Origin: Candidatus Saccharibacteria bacterium
Lineage (GTDB): Bacteria > Patescibacteriota > Saccharimonadia > Saccharimonadales > Saccharimonadaceae
DNA: 64,000 bases
Direction: 5' to 3'
Assembly: GCA_016432585.1 (NCBI GenBank)
Contig: CP066696.1
Span: 186,001-250,000, forward strand
Shown here: positions 7,905 to 16,496 of the stretch, piece by piece
How positions within the stretch are numbered: position 1 is the stretch's first letter
How the letters are laid out: each line of letters starts with the position of its first letter
Translations under genes and position numbers: made by a program
The notes under the pieces: model-generated
Told to the model about the DNA's origin: nothing
The model's database searches: none
The model's input: only the letters and a program-made list of their open reading frames with translations

Positions 7905-8452
7905 GGAGTAACTATAGCAGAGGATGGCACTATTTTTATTATATGCGCATTGGGCAGCCGTTCTATTCCGGAACGTTCTTTGCCGGTAGTGTAGGCAACG
8001 ACGCTGCGCCCGAATTGATTGTGCGACACGATAAGGATGTTATCTTCAGTGCGGCTTTTGGCAAACTCTAAAAGCTGAATCGCACGTTGCTTCATTTGCG
8101 CTTCGCTCTCGGCGCCCGCTGCTATATATTGATCGTCGGATACGCCATGCTGGAGCGAAGTGGGCTTACCCTCGAAGTTGCCCCTGTACCGCTCTATCGC
8201 CTCTTTTCTAATAACGATTTTATCTTCAGGATAGTTAATTATTTTAGCTATTTCTTTGGCAGTATTTAAGGCGCGCCTTAACGGTGATGAAATAAGCAAG
8301 TCGATGTGAAGACCCGAATCTTGTAGTTCAAGCCCGGCTTGCTTGGCTTGCTGAATGCCTAGGGCGGTAAGTTCTACGTCGGTATGGCCAGCGCAAATAT
8401 GTTTTTGATTTGCCTCGCTTTCGCCGTGGCGAATAAAATAAATGTTTTGCAT
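7901..8452 (-). CDS. Histidine phosphatase (phosphoglycerate-mutase-like)
   Basis: A 183-residue protein with the catalytic RHGE motif at about residues 8-11 (FIRHGESEAN), the second catalytic-site region (SSPLRRALNTA) and the conserved late His (IVSHNQFG). This is the 2H histidine phosphatase superfamily, which acts through a phosphohistidine on sugar phosphates, nucleotides or proteins. Family length is about 200, so it is complete. Its pairing with a Nudix gene is a frequent arrangement in nucleotide clean-up. Confidence 0.8.
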   Translation of the reverse strand: MQNIYFIRHGESEANQKHICAGHTDVELTALGIQQAKQAGLELQDSGLHIDLLISSPLRRALNTAKEIAKIINYPEDKIVIRKEAIERYRGNFEGKPTSLQHGVSDDQYIAAGAESEAQMKQRAIQLLEFAKSRTEDNILIVSHNQFGRSVVAYTTGKERSGIERLPNAHIIKIVPSSAIVTP

Positions 8453-8565
8453 ATGAACTTATTATGACACAGCTTTGGTGGTATTAATTTTGTCGTATGG
8501 CGGTTGGATTGTTTATTGTATACTACGATTATGTACGAACAGCTTGTTGCTGAGTGGTTGCAACT

Positions 8566-10443
8566 ATGTCAAATGGCATAGACCACTTGCCTTGGGGTTT
8601 TTCAGAGGTCGAACCAGGGCGCGAGGAGACATATCGCACCCGTGGTTGGAACGAAAATGTACTTCACGTGTATCCCCGCACGTTTAACGAGGTTCGACCA
8701 GACGGCGAAGAGCACCGTGGCCTCGGGACGATTCGTGGCATTATCGAAAAACTCGATTGGATAAAAGAATCTGGCAATACTGCAATTTGGCTTGGACCTA
8801 TTTATGAATCGCCAGGATTAGACGGTAACTATGATATCTCGGATTACTATAAAGTAAACTCCGAGCTAGGCACCCTAGACGACGTGAAGGAACTTATCGA
8901 CGCGGCTCATGATCGTGACATTAGGGTTATTTTCGATCTTGTTCCAAACCATACATCCGATCAGAGTGAGTGGTTTAAGGCATCTAGTGACCCTACTCAT
9001 CCCGATCACGAGAGGTATCGCGACTACTATATTTGGCGCGATCCTATCGAGGGTGAACTGCCCGAAAATATTGTGGGCGGCGACCGGCTTGAAGGGTTGC
9101 CGAGCGGTTTGACCGTGCCGAATAACTGGTCAAGTATTTTTTCGCTTCCTCAGATTGATATAGTGCGTGAACGATATGGCGGTGAGATTCCGGAAGGAGT
9201 TGCTATTCCTGCTCTCACGGCCTGGGTGTGGAATGAGGCGCGTCAGCAGTTTTATCTTGCTGAGTTTATGAAAGAGCAGCCAACGCTTCAGTGGAAAAAT
9301 CCTGCGGTAAGCGAAGAGATTAAGGATGTTGTACGTTTTTGGCTTGATCTTGGAGTAGATAGTTTTCGTGTCGACGTGATGAACCATATAGGGAAGGATA
9401 CGGAGTTTCAAAACGAAGAGCCAGCTCCGGTTGGCTCAGAGATTGGTGCGTATAACCCGGGTGTTACGAGTCCGCACGACCAGTGGAAACAAGAGCGGCT
9501 GGTTAGCCATTGGCCCGAGCTGGGCGAATATGTGACAGACCTACTTTCGGTGCTCGACGAAGAGCGATACGCAGGAAGGAATATTCGCTTTATTCTTGAA
9601 GACTGGATGTCGGCACTAGGCGACGACACGCGACTAGACGAATTGCGACCAGACAAGGCAACGGTTTTTAACTTTGAAACTCTTTTAAACACCAATCGGG
9701 CCGGTTGGGTGGCAGGCAACATGGGAAGACTGATTCGAAAATATTATGAGCACATAGAATCGCTACCGGGCGCCGTTCCGAATCAGGTAACAGGAAATCA
9801 CGACACCGACACAATTAGAACGCGGCTTGGCTCGGCGGCGACTGCGCGTGCGGCGCATTTTATGTTGGCGGCGCTACCGGGTGCGTTGTATACCTGGCAG
9901 GGTGATATGATGGGGCGGGCAAATGTTATCGTACCGAAAAATTTACAGCAAGATGGTGATATAGGCAAGCGAGACGGCGAGCGAATACCGATGCAGTGGG
10001 ACGCTTCGGAAAACGGCGGCTTTTCAAGGGCGAGTTCGGAAAAGTTGTGGCTTCCTTCGGTAGATCCAGATATTTATCAAGGTGATAATATTGAATTGCA
10101 ATCCCGGGATCCAAATTCGCCGTATCGGTTGGTTGCGAGTGTTTTACTGCGCAGACTTAGCGATGCGGCACTTCGCGATGGTGGCGTACGAATGCTTCGC
10201 ACGGATCATGCAGACGTACTAGCGTTTGCACGTAACGACCCCACAAATCCAAGACGGCAAGTTATTTCGGTTACTAATTTTTCTCAGGATACTGTTTCGG
10301 CATCAATTTATGATACAGAGCAATTTGGTGGCGAGGTAACGCTTTCGTCGCTGGGTAGTTACCGAACCGGCAGGGAAGTTGATCTTGGTCGCTCGATCGA
10401 ACTTTTGCCAGACGAGTCGTATCTTATAGACAGCTCTCGTTAG
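8566..10443 (+). CDS. GH13 alpha-amylase-family glycoside hydrolase
   Basis: A 625-residue protein from the ATG at 8566. The (beta/alpha)8 barrel signatures are in order: DLVPNHTS (region I), DSFRVDVMNH with the nucleophile Asp270 (region II), FILEDWM with the acid/base Glu345 (region III) and TGNHDTDT with Asp413 (region IV). A C-terminal beta domain follows. The overall layout resembles oligo-1,6-glucosidase, alpha-glucosidase and trehalose-synthase/sucrose-hydrolase members acting on short alpha-glucosides. No signal peptide is seen, so it should be cytoplasmic. With the TreT-like gene at 55 kb it hints at trehalose or maltooligosaccharide turnover. The precise substrate is uncertain. Confidence 0.85.
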   Translation: MSNGIDHLPWGFSEVEPGREETYRTRGWNENVLHVYPRTFNEVRPDGEEHRGLGTIRGIIEKLDWIKESGNTAIWLGPIYESPGLDGNYDISDYYKVNSELGTLDDVKELIDAAHDRDIRVIFDLVPNHTSDQSEWFKASSDPTHPDHERYRDYYIWRDPIEGELPENIVGGDRLEGLPSGLTVPNNWSSIFSLPQIDIVRERYGGEIPEGVAIPALTAWVWNEARQQFYLAEFMKEQPTLQWKNPAVSEEIKDVVRFWLDLGVDSFRVDVMNHIGKDTEFQNEEPAPVGSEIGAYNPGVTSPHDQWKQERLVSHWPELGEYVTDLLSVLDEERYAGRNIRFILEDWMSALGDDTRLDELRPDKATVFNFETLLNTNRAGWVAGNMGRLIRKYYEHIESLPGAVPNQVTGNHDTDTIRTRLGSAATARAAHFMLAALPGALYTWQGDMMGRANVIVPKNLQQDGDIGKRDGERIPMQWDASENGGFSRASSEKLWLPSVDPDIYQGDNIELQSRDPNSPYRLVASVLLRRLSDAALRDGGVRMLRTDHADVLAFARNDPTNPRRQVISVTNFSQDTVSASIYDTEQFGGEVTLSSLGSYRTGREVDLGRSIELLPDESYLIDSSR

Positions 10444-10447
10444 TTTT

Positions 10448-10978
10448 TTAATTGTCAGCGGAGCGCATTTTTTGCCGAGCTGCCCTGAGTAGCTCTGAAT
10501 CTCGAAGTTGAATAAACGAGCCGTCGTAATTTTCTGGCATATCTTGTTGTAGTAGCTGAATAGCGACTTCGATATCGCTTGCCCAAAAAACTTCAAATCC
10601 TTCATCGATTTCGCTCTGAGTAAACGCGGGCGGCTGTTGCTCGCCAACTTGTTCTGCAAGATAACAGTGCGATATCTGCTTCATGTTCCATTTATCGCGG
10701 TATTCAATAATTTCGCCAATTTCAGACGTGATTGATGCTCTGCATCCGATCTCTTCCAGGAGCTCCCTTTGCAACGCTAACTTCATGTCCTCACCCTCTT
10801 CAACGCCGCCACCCGGCAGTTTGTGATAGTTGTGGGCGGTGGCTTTTAGTAAGGCTACTTCGCCGGCAGCATTTAGTACAACGGCGCGCGCCGCGTGGCG
10901 CAGCTTAAAGTTTTGTGGATTCAGGTCTTCTTTTTTAGGGTAAATGTCAGACTCATGAATTGTAAGCAAATGTATCAT
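10448..10978 (-). CDS. Nudix hydrolase
   Basis: A 176-residue protein. After an N-terminal extension of about 30 residues (HLLTIHESDIYP and onward) comes a MutT-like domain with LPGGGVEEGE and RELLEEIGC, the complete Nudix box. The middle contains YRDKWNMKQISHCYLAE, typical of a group of uncharacterised Nudix proteins in Gram-positive bacteria. It ends 4 bases from the convergent GH13 gene. Confidence 0.8.
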   Translation of the reverse strand: MIHLLTIHESDIYPKKEDLNPQNFKLRHAARAVVLNAAGEVALLKATAHNYHKLPGGGVEEGEDMKLALQRELLEEIGCRASITSEIGEIIEYRDKWNMKQISHCYLAEQVGEQQPPAFTQSEIDEGFEVFWASDIEVAIQLLQQDMPENYDGSFIQLRDSELLRAARQKMRSADN

Positions 10979-11027
10979 GGCACAAGTATAGCATCCTCAT
11001 TTTTTACTATGATTCCAGGTTATTGAG

Positions 11028-11594
11028 CTATTGAGAGTAATTTTGTTTTATGTATTCTAGTAGCTCGGGAAATTCGGTGCGCTCAATAAAATGTTTGCCG
11101 CCATGGATTTTGATATGCTCTGCGTTTAATTGCTGCGCAATAAAATCAAACTCCTCTTGTGGAATGTATGGATCATCATCGCCGCTGAAGAGTGCGATCT
11201 TGGACTGATTGGCTGTTATAGTATTCCACCGCCACGGTGCGTTGTAGTAGCCGCTTTCTTGTTCAGATTCATCGTTCAAATCCGTATAGCATGGCGATAC
11301 GAGGATTGATCCGAGTATTTGGTTATTCTCGGCATGGCGCATAGCGGCTACCGCCCCCGATGACCAGCCGATAATAACGTCATTTTCACCCGCTTTTACG
11401 TGCTCTTTAAGAAAGGGGAGCCAATATTCCGAGCGTGCAATAATTGAATCCGGCATTGTTTCAAAAAATGTTTCATATCCTAAGGCCTCAAGCTGGGCTT
11501 TGAGCCAGGGCGCCCAAGCAAATGACCAATGAGTGGTCTGATTTCCGTGGATAAAGATAAAACGAGTAGGTAGGCGGAGGGTCTTATTGATCAT
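11028..11594 (-). CDS. RBBP9/YdeN-like serine hydrolase
   Basis: A 188-residue alpha/beta hydrolase. FIFIHGN forms the oxyanion region, GWSSG at residues 76-80 is the nucleophile elbow with Ser78, LFSGDDDPYIP carries the acid, and HGGKHF the catalytic His. The small size and HGNxxxxW pattern match the RBBP9/YdeN serine hydrolases, which are cytoplasmic esterase-like proteins with few known substrates. The start ATG at 11594 has no competitor. Confidence 0.75.
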   Translation of the reverse strand: MINKTLRLPTRFIFIHGNQTTHWSFAWAPWLKAQLEALGYETFFETMPDSIIARSEYWLPFLKEHVKAGENDVIIGWSSGAVAAMRHAENNQILGSILVSPCYTDLNDESEQESGYYNAPWRWNTITANQSKIALFSGDDDPYIPQEEFDFIAQQLNAEHIKIHGGKHFIERTEFPELLEYIKQNYSQ

Positions 11595-11698
11595 GTTCTA
11601 AGCATACAATAAGAGCTAGAAATAGCGTAAGTTTATTGGGTAACAACAATTTCTATACATAAGAGAAATGGCGCGACATGATCTATCGGGTTGGAATT

Positions 11699-12139
11699 TT
11701 ATTGGCGGTTGTAGGTGTTTAAAAAATCCGAGTAGTAGTTAGGTAAGCGTTCGGCTAAGGCTGCCGGTTCGATAAACTTATATGCTTGGATTTCGTCATT
11801 GGGCAAAACAAAACTCGTATCTTCGGCAACTAATTCACCGTATTCGTAAATTAAGAATAGCGTATCGTCGCTTTCTTTGTGAATAGTTCCAATAATCTTT
11901 AGAGCTTGCTTTGCGATTGTAAGGTTTAATTCTTCGCCTACTTCACGAACTCCTGCATCTTCTGGACTTTCGCCCTCATCGACCCCACCACCTGGCAATT
12001 GCCATGTTTTCTTGTATGTAGGTTTAGCGACGAGTACATTACCCGATTTAGATTTAATAATCACTTTCACGACTATCATTTTCTTCGGTTGTTTGGAGAG
12101 CCAAATCTGATGTTCTGCTGTGCTAAATTCTTTACTCAT
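11699..12139 (-). CDS. Nudix hydrolase
   Basis: A 146-residue protein with the Nudix box LPGGGVDEGE through REVGEELNL at about residues 47-72. The N-terminus (LSKQPKKMIVVKVIIKSKSGN) is basic. It is the fourth Nudix gene within the first 12 kb, and the low identity among them points to different substrates rather than recent duplication. Confidence 0.8.
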   Translation of the reverse strand: MSKEFSTAEHQIWLSKQPKKMIVVKVIIKSKSGNVLVAKPTYKKTWQLPGGGVDEGESPEDAGVREVGEELNLTIAKQALKIIGTIHKESDDTLFLIYEYGELVAEDTSFVLPNDEIQAYKFIEPAALAERLPNYYSDFLNTYNRQ

Positions 12140-12206
12140 ACTCTATATCTTAGCAAACAAAATAGACTTTATAAGAATAGGTATTATGGTGCGTGTGTTG
12201 TGTAAG

Positions 12207-12665
12207 TTAGAGGTATTCTAAGCCTTCAAGTTCTGCATTAATGACACCAATAGCCCTTGTCAACGGGTAGCTTTTGGGTATATGTAAAAAGCAATAAGGT
12301 ATTTTGGGATACTTTGATGTGAACAGGTAACTGACTAAATTGCAATATGAATTGCCTGCTCTTTTGGCGATTTTGAAGTGTGTGCTCTCATGCAAAAATG
12401 GTGTGACGGTGACGCTATGGTTACCTTTTTTGTCGTTATGAAATTGACTAGTAAAGGTAGTTTCGATACGGATCTTGCTTGCGTCGGCACCTGAATATAC
12501 GCCCATACCTAATACATAATCAAAATCATTGAACTTCACTCTTTCGATAAAAGCCTTTATCTCTGCTTCATTCGAAGCCAAGACGTATTTTGCCATGCCA
12601 GTATTCAGCTCTGCCAGTATTTCTTCTGAGATATTGCCCTTAAAACCGAATACAAGAATATTCAT
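12207..12665 (-). CDS. Pyroglutamyl-peptidase I-like (C15 family-like) protein
   Basis: A 152-residue protein, shorter than typical pyrrolidone-carboxyl peptidases (about 200). AGNSYCNLVSYL places a Cys at residue 108 and CFLHIPKSY a His at 128, matching the order and context of the catalytic Cys and His of the C15 family. RIETTF near residue 66 may hold the catalytic Glu. The family removes N-terminal pyroglutamate. The N-terminal strand (NILVFGFKG) is consistent with the fold, but the substrate pocket is trimmed, so the activity may differ. Confidence 0.5.
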   Translation of the reverse strand: MNILVFGFKGNISEEILAELNTGMAKYVLASNEAEIKAFIERVKFNDFDYVLGMGVYSGADASKIRIETTFTSQFHNDKKGNHSVTVTPFLHESTHFKIAKRAGNSYCNLVSYLFTSKYPKIPYCFLHIPKSYPLTRAIGVINAELEGLEYL

Positions 12666-12766
12666 TCATATATCATAACAAAACAAAAGTTTTCATTTAA
12701 ACATAAGTGCTATGGTACAACACTATGTATGAAATTAGAACCAAACTAGTTGCCTAGAGAACTTAC

Positions 12767-13183
12767 TCAAACTAGTTTAAGCACAAGCTTAAAGACAAAT
12801 TTCCAATTCATTTCGTAGATTAGCTGCTTGGATGCATGTTCGTATAACGGGTAGCTTAATTCTCCTACGACAAGAGTTCCTGCATATGAGTCGTTGTGGA
12901 ACAATTCATTACGAAGCTGTCTTAAGGTATGGAGCTGTTTGGCCTCGGAATCTGTGATGTAGCGGTCGCCTCTAGCCTGTTCGATGGCTGCGTACAGTCC
13001 AAGCTTATCCTGGGAGTCTGCTTCTATTTTATATTTCAGGCTGGACTCGGCTAATACAAATAAGCAGGCCAAAGCAGCAGTATAACTTTCATTTTTGTAA
13101 CACTGATCTGCTTCTTGAGCTAAATCAGCGAATAGCTGGTGATGCACTACGATATTATTGATTAACTTTGTACTAGTATTCAT
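12767..13183 (-). CDS. HEPN-like helical protein
   Basis: A 138-residue helical protein from the ATG at 13183; in-frame starts extend to 13258 but the extension looks unrelated. YKNESYTAALACLFVLAES and LRQLRNELFHND contain a repeated helix pattern and the Rx4H motif RNELFH that marks HEPN RNase domains. HEPN proteins are common toxins and defence effectors, and DUF4145-type relatives occur in restriction operons. It sits at the edge of the restriction-like island and is divergent from vsr. The fold is an inference from one motif and the helical pattern. Confidence 0.45.
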   Translation of the reverse strand: MNTSTKLINNIVVHHQLFADLAQEADQCYKNESYTAALACLFVLAESSLKYKIEADSQDKLGLYAAIEQARGDRYITDSEAKQLHTLRQLRNELFHNDSYAGTLVVGELSYPLYEHASKQLIYEMNWKFVFKLVLKLV

Positions 13184-13300
13184 ACAATCACCATATCCTA
13201 ACACTACAAGAAAGCATATAGTCATCGGCTCTTCGTTGATGACAGTTTTGATTACCAACTTTCTGTCGTTTATTTCATAATGGGATGGAGGAGGTCATAA

Positions 13301-13722
13301 ATGGCAGATGTCTTTGAACCAGAAAAGCGTTGTGAGATCATGCGACTTGTAAAAAGTAAAAACTCCAAGGTAGAACTACGTGTGTTTCGTTATTTGAGAA
13401 GAAGGGGCGTCTATTTCCAGAAACACTACAAGCGCGCTTCTGGAACACCAGACATTGCGTTGCCACGCAAGAAGCTAGCAGTCTTTATTGATGGAGATTT
13501 CTGGCACGGCAGGACATTCGAGGTTTTAAAGCAGGCACACCCTGATCCTGATGACTATTGGGTTAGGAAAATGTGTACTAATATGGAGCGTGATGCGCGT
13601 CAGGAGGTGACCTTATTAGTAGTGGTTGGAAAATTCTTCGGACATGGGAGTCTGACATTAATCGTAAAAAATACAGCTTGGGCGAGTCTAAGAAAGATCG
13701 AGCTGCTTCTCGTCCAAGATAG
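13301..13722 (+). pseudogene. vsr: Vsr-type mismatch endonuclease, frameshifted
   Basis: The first 103 codons encode a good Vsr nuclease: MRLVKSKNSKVELRVFRYL, GTPDIALP, and VFIDGDFWHG, with the catalytic Asp in GTPDIALP and the metal-site neighbours in FWHG. The current frame then runs to 13729 with a tail unlike the family. Moving to the frame that begins with GAC at 13609 restores GWKILRTWESDINRKK, which is the expected Vsr C-terminus, ending at the TAG at 13720-13722. A one-base loss near 13607-13609 explains this. Vsr nicks the T:G mismatches left by deaminated 5-methylcytosine, so it fits the C5 methylase at 17.5 kb. The gene may be inactivated, or the frameshift may be a sequencing error. 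Confidence 0.8.
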
Positions 13723-13773
13723 ATTCTAACTGTTTAATATTTGGCATATATCGCAATGGAGAGTATATGCTGC

Positions 13774-13802
13774 TTGACTATGTGCAAATAAGGGCGTATA
13801 TT
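13774..13802 (+). promoter_or_regulatory. Predicted sigma70-type promoter of the island operon
   Basis: TTGACT (13774-13779) and TATATT (13797-13802) are separated by exactly 17 bases, with the first gene of the operon starting 42 bases downstream. This is the best promoter match in the island and would drive the genes from 13844 to about 17633. Confidence 0.6.
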
Positions 13803-13843
13803 GCAAATATAGGCAACATTTACGTTATACGAAAAGATAGGTC

Positions 13844-14059
13844 ATGGATAACAAAGCAAAATCAGAAAGATTCAAGCGACTAGCGGCCAGTCGGACCAAT
13901 GAAGTTCTCGATAAATTGAGGATTCTAGGAAACTGCGCGGACAGTCGTTCTTACGCGTATACTGAAGAAGAAATAGACAGGATATTTCGAGCGATTGACG
14001 AACAGTCAAAGATTATAAAATCCAAATTTAAAAAACCAAGGAAGGGCTTTAAGCTGTAG
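13844..14059 (+). CDS. Small island protein (71 aa)
   Basis: A basic, helical 71-residue protein (RFKRLAASRTNEVLDKLRILGNC, then YTEEEIDRIFRAIDEQ and a Lys-rich tail). I recall very similar short proteins, with the pattern RTNxVLxxLRxLGNCxxxxxYxYxExxxxxIF, beside restriction and plasmid genes in many bacteria, but they have no assigned function. It is the first gene after the predicted promoter and lies 10 bases before the winged-helix gene. The basic tail suggests nucleic-acid binding. Confidence 0.6.
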   Translation: MDNKAKSERFKRLAASRTNEVLDKLRILGNCADSRSYAYTEEEIDRIFRAIDEQSKIIKSKFKKPRKGFKL

Positions 14060-14069
14060 GTATTCTGAT

Positions 14070-14687
14070 ATGCACGAGCAAGACGTTAAACTAAGTAGAG
14101 GCGAAAAAATCTTAATAGTTCTGTATGAGCTGTCGGGTAAAAGCGGCAAGTCGATACGTTATGAAGATATAGTCGTAAAAGCATTCAAGAAGTTTCCTCA
14201 GGACTTTCATCTCAAAGGGTATCCGGAATACCCGGAATCGGGAGACTTGGTGCACAAGCCCTTGTACGATTACAAGAAGAAGGGATTGGTCGTCGCAGGA
14301 CAAAAGATGTTCGCTCTAACACCAAAAGGTCTTGTCGCTGTAGAAAAGCTCATAAGTCTAATCGATGGGCTGAACGTAGTTAATACCGAGAGGTTCAGCA
14401 GAGATATCGAAAAGGAAGTGAGCAGAGCTGTCAAGACTCAGGGCTTCGCACTATTCGTTGACGGTGAAGCAGACAAAATAATTGACACCGACTATTTCAA
14501 TTACTTAGGTACGACGGTTCGCACGCCGAGAAACGAATTTATAGGCCGAATGAAAACGATGAAGGACGTAATAGCTGTCGTAGTAGATATCGATAATCCT
14601 AAGTATATGAAATTAGCCGAATACCACAGCTTTCTGGAAAAGAAGTTCAGTGATCTGGTTGCCCTAAAGACGGAGATAAAGAAATGA
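14070..14687 (+). CDS. Winged-helix-like island protein
   Basis: A 205-residue protein. The N-terminal 90 residues (LSRGEKILIVLYEL, IRYEDIVVKAFKKFP, ALTPKGLVAVEKL) have the helix-turn-helix-wing pattern of a winged-helix DNA-binding or protein-interaction domain. The C-terminal half is alpha/beta without a recognised motif. Its stop overlaps the ATPase start by 4 bases (ATGA), so the two products are probably made stoichiometrically and may form a complex. Confidence 0.55.
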   Translation: MHEQDVKLSRGEKILIVLYELSGKSGKSIRYEDIVVKAFKKFPQDFHLKGYPEYPESGDLVHKPLYDYKKKGLVVAGQKMFALTPKGLVAVEKLISLIDGLNVVNTERFSRDIEKEVSRAVKTQGFALFVDGEADKIIDTDYFNYLGTTVRTPRNEFIGRMKTMKDVIAVVVDIDNPKYMKLAEYHSFLEKKFSDLVALKTEIKK

Positions 14688-16495
14688 CTGCTAAAGAAGT
14701 TCGCATAAAAGAAGAAGAGAACATCATTCACGATAATGCATTGGATATTTTCGGAAACACTTTTAGTTTTGATCATGTCAAGGGGCTGTCTGAATGGCTC
14801 AAGAACTCGGTTGATGCGTACAAACGGTCTAATGTAGCGGATAAGGATCAACAGATTTACATCAGATTTACCGACGGTAAGAAGAGCGATGCTTTGATAG
14901 AGTGTATCGACTTTAACGGAATGTCAGAAGTGGATATAAACAAGGCCTTAAAGTTGTGGTTTGACCCAGAAGCATCGAAGCGAGGTAATATAACCTTAAA
15001 AACTTTTGGTGGACATGGCAATGGTGGAAAATTTTACATGCGCCAGATGTTCAGCAAATCTCACTACATCACGTATAAAAACGGATATCTAAATGTATTT
15101 GGATTCAGTGAGAATAGAAAGTATGGCTTTGCCGACGGGCTACAGAATAAAAAGATATCACCTAAAGAAGCGCTGGAATATGCGGGTCTCGGTGAATCGT
15201 ACATTTCAAAACAGCAAAGGGATAAAGTTCTAAAAGGTGAAACTGGGTTTACGGTTGTCAGGGGGATCGGTCCGTCGAATATGAAGAATGTATTGAAATG
15301 GAGATTTCTTTCAAATTCACTGGCCAATCACCCGCAATCTCAGAGAATTCTCGATCGCGTTCCATTGGATATAGTCGCTAACGGGGTATCTGTAATTCAA
15401 AATCTAAAAGGAGAAAAAGTTGAGCCCTATCCGGGATTTGAGCTGATCGAGCCCATACTCATTCCAGAGGAGCTTGTATATGAGTCGGATGCAGAGAGAA
15501 TAAGTGTCACATTGTCAAATAGCAAGTATCCTCCAGGACTGCTGAAGCTATCCACTTCGTCGTTGCCTATGCATAAGGGCAGTAAAAGAGGAGAAATGAA
15601 CCGTATAGATGTTCTTGGTGAAATAGGTGTCATCGGTTCGTACAAGATGAATGAGATCGGTCACGCATTTCGAATGCCACAGGCCGTGTTTATATATGGT
15701 GAAATAGAATGTCCGATTCTTGAAGATCCATCGAACGATGCAGTGCAGAACGACCGTAGTAAACTGGTTGAGAATCCGACCACTAAAGCACTTCTTGACT
15801 GGATTGATGCTCGAGTTCTTGACTTATGTAAAAAAATCGCTGAAAAAGAGCAACAAGAACGTGCGGAAAAAATGAAAGACGTAAGTTCATACCTCAATAA
15901 CTACTTGAACCAATGGAAAGACAAGTTTATGTCTAAGATTCTTGCAGAGGTTTTGACGGGTGATGGACCTGGCGCAGGTACCGGTACCGGTGGTAGCGGT
16001 GGGAGTGGAACTAATACGGGCACAGGGGGTGGCACTCCGAAGCCACCACTTCCAGGACCGGACGGAGGCAACGACGGGGGAGGCGACAAGCCTACTAAAG
16101 CCAAGCGTTCGCCAAAAGTTTTGCTCTCAAGCTTAGATAAAGATCCTTTTCCTCCATTTGAGAATGTTGATCTGTCACCTCGCCAGCATGCGGTTTATCA
16201 GCGCGTACAAGATGTTGACGAAGGCATTTATTGGATTAATACATCCGCGCCTCTTGCCGAAAATATCTTAAAGCGTTTCGGTCAGGACTCCTCTCGTTTC
16301 AGAGACTATCTTTTCCAAAGATATGTCGACATCTTTATTAAGGAGGCTTTAGCAAACCTTGAAAAAAATGATCCCAACGAGTTTAATGCTTCTGCGGTTG
16401 AAGAGAAAATCAGCGAGGTTATTCGACGTGTGCATGAAACTGCGTCGGAAGACTTAAGCTCGTTTCTATTCGAAGATACTTTTGTGACGGACTAA
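14684..16495 (+). CDS. MORC/MutL-like GHKL ATPase
   Basis: A 603-residue protein with an N-terminal GHKL (Bergerat) ATPase fold. The N box is LKNSVDAY with Asn41 and Asp44, the G1 region is DFNGMS at residues 76-81, and the G2 lid is GGHGNGGKF at 109-117. The remaining 480 residues hold an S5-like transducer region, a helical segment rich in Lys and Glu, and a Gly/Thr/Pro linker (GAGTGTGGSGGSGTNTGTGG) at about residues 427-446 before an acidic helical tail. GHKL ATPases of this MORC type occur in restriction-modification operons with C5 methylases and Vsr. They are thought to act as ATP-gated clamps. The Gly-rich linker implies two mobile halves. Confidence 0.75.
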   Translation: MTAKEVRIKEEENIIHDNALDIFGNTFSFDHVKGLSEWLKNSVDAYKRSNVADKDQQIYIRFTDGKKSDALIECIDFNGMSEVDINKALKLWFDPEASKRGNITLKTFGGHGNGGKFYMRQMFSKSHYITYKNGYLNVFGFSENRKYGFADGLQNKKISPKEALEYAGLGESYISKQQRDKVLKGETGFTVVRGIGPSNMKNVLKWRFLSNSLANHPQSQRILDRVPLDIVANGVSVIQNLKGEKVEPYPGFELIEPILIPEELVYESDAERISVTLSNSKYPPGLLKLSTSSLPMHKGSKRGEMNRIDVLGEIGVIGSYKMNEIGHAFRMPQAVFIYGEIECPILEDPSNDAVQNDRSKLVENPTTKALLDWIDARVLDLCKKIAEKEQQERAEKMKDVSSYLNNYLNQWKDKFMSKILAEVLTGDGPGAGTGTGGSGGSGTNTGTGGGTPKPPLPGPDGGNDGGGDKPTKAKRSPKVLLSSLDKDPFPPFENVDLSPRQHAVYQRVQDVDEGIYWINTSAPLAENILKRFGQDSSRFRDYLFQRYVDIFIKEALANLEKNDPNEFNASAVEEKISEVIRRVHETASEDLSSFLFEDTFVTD

Positions 16496-16496
16496 T

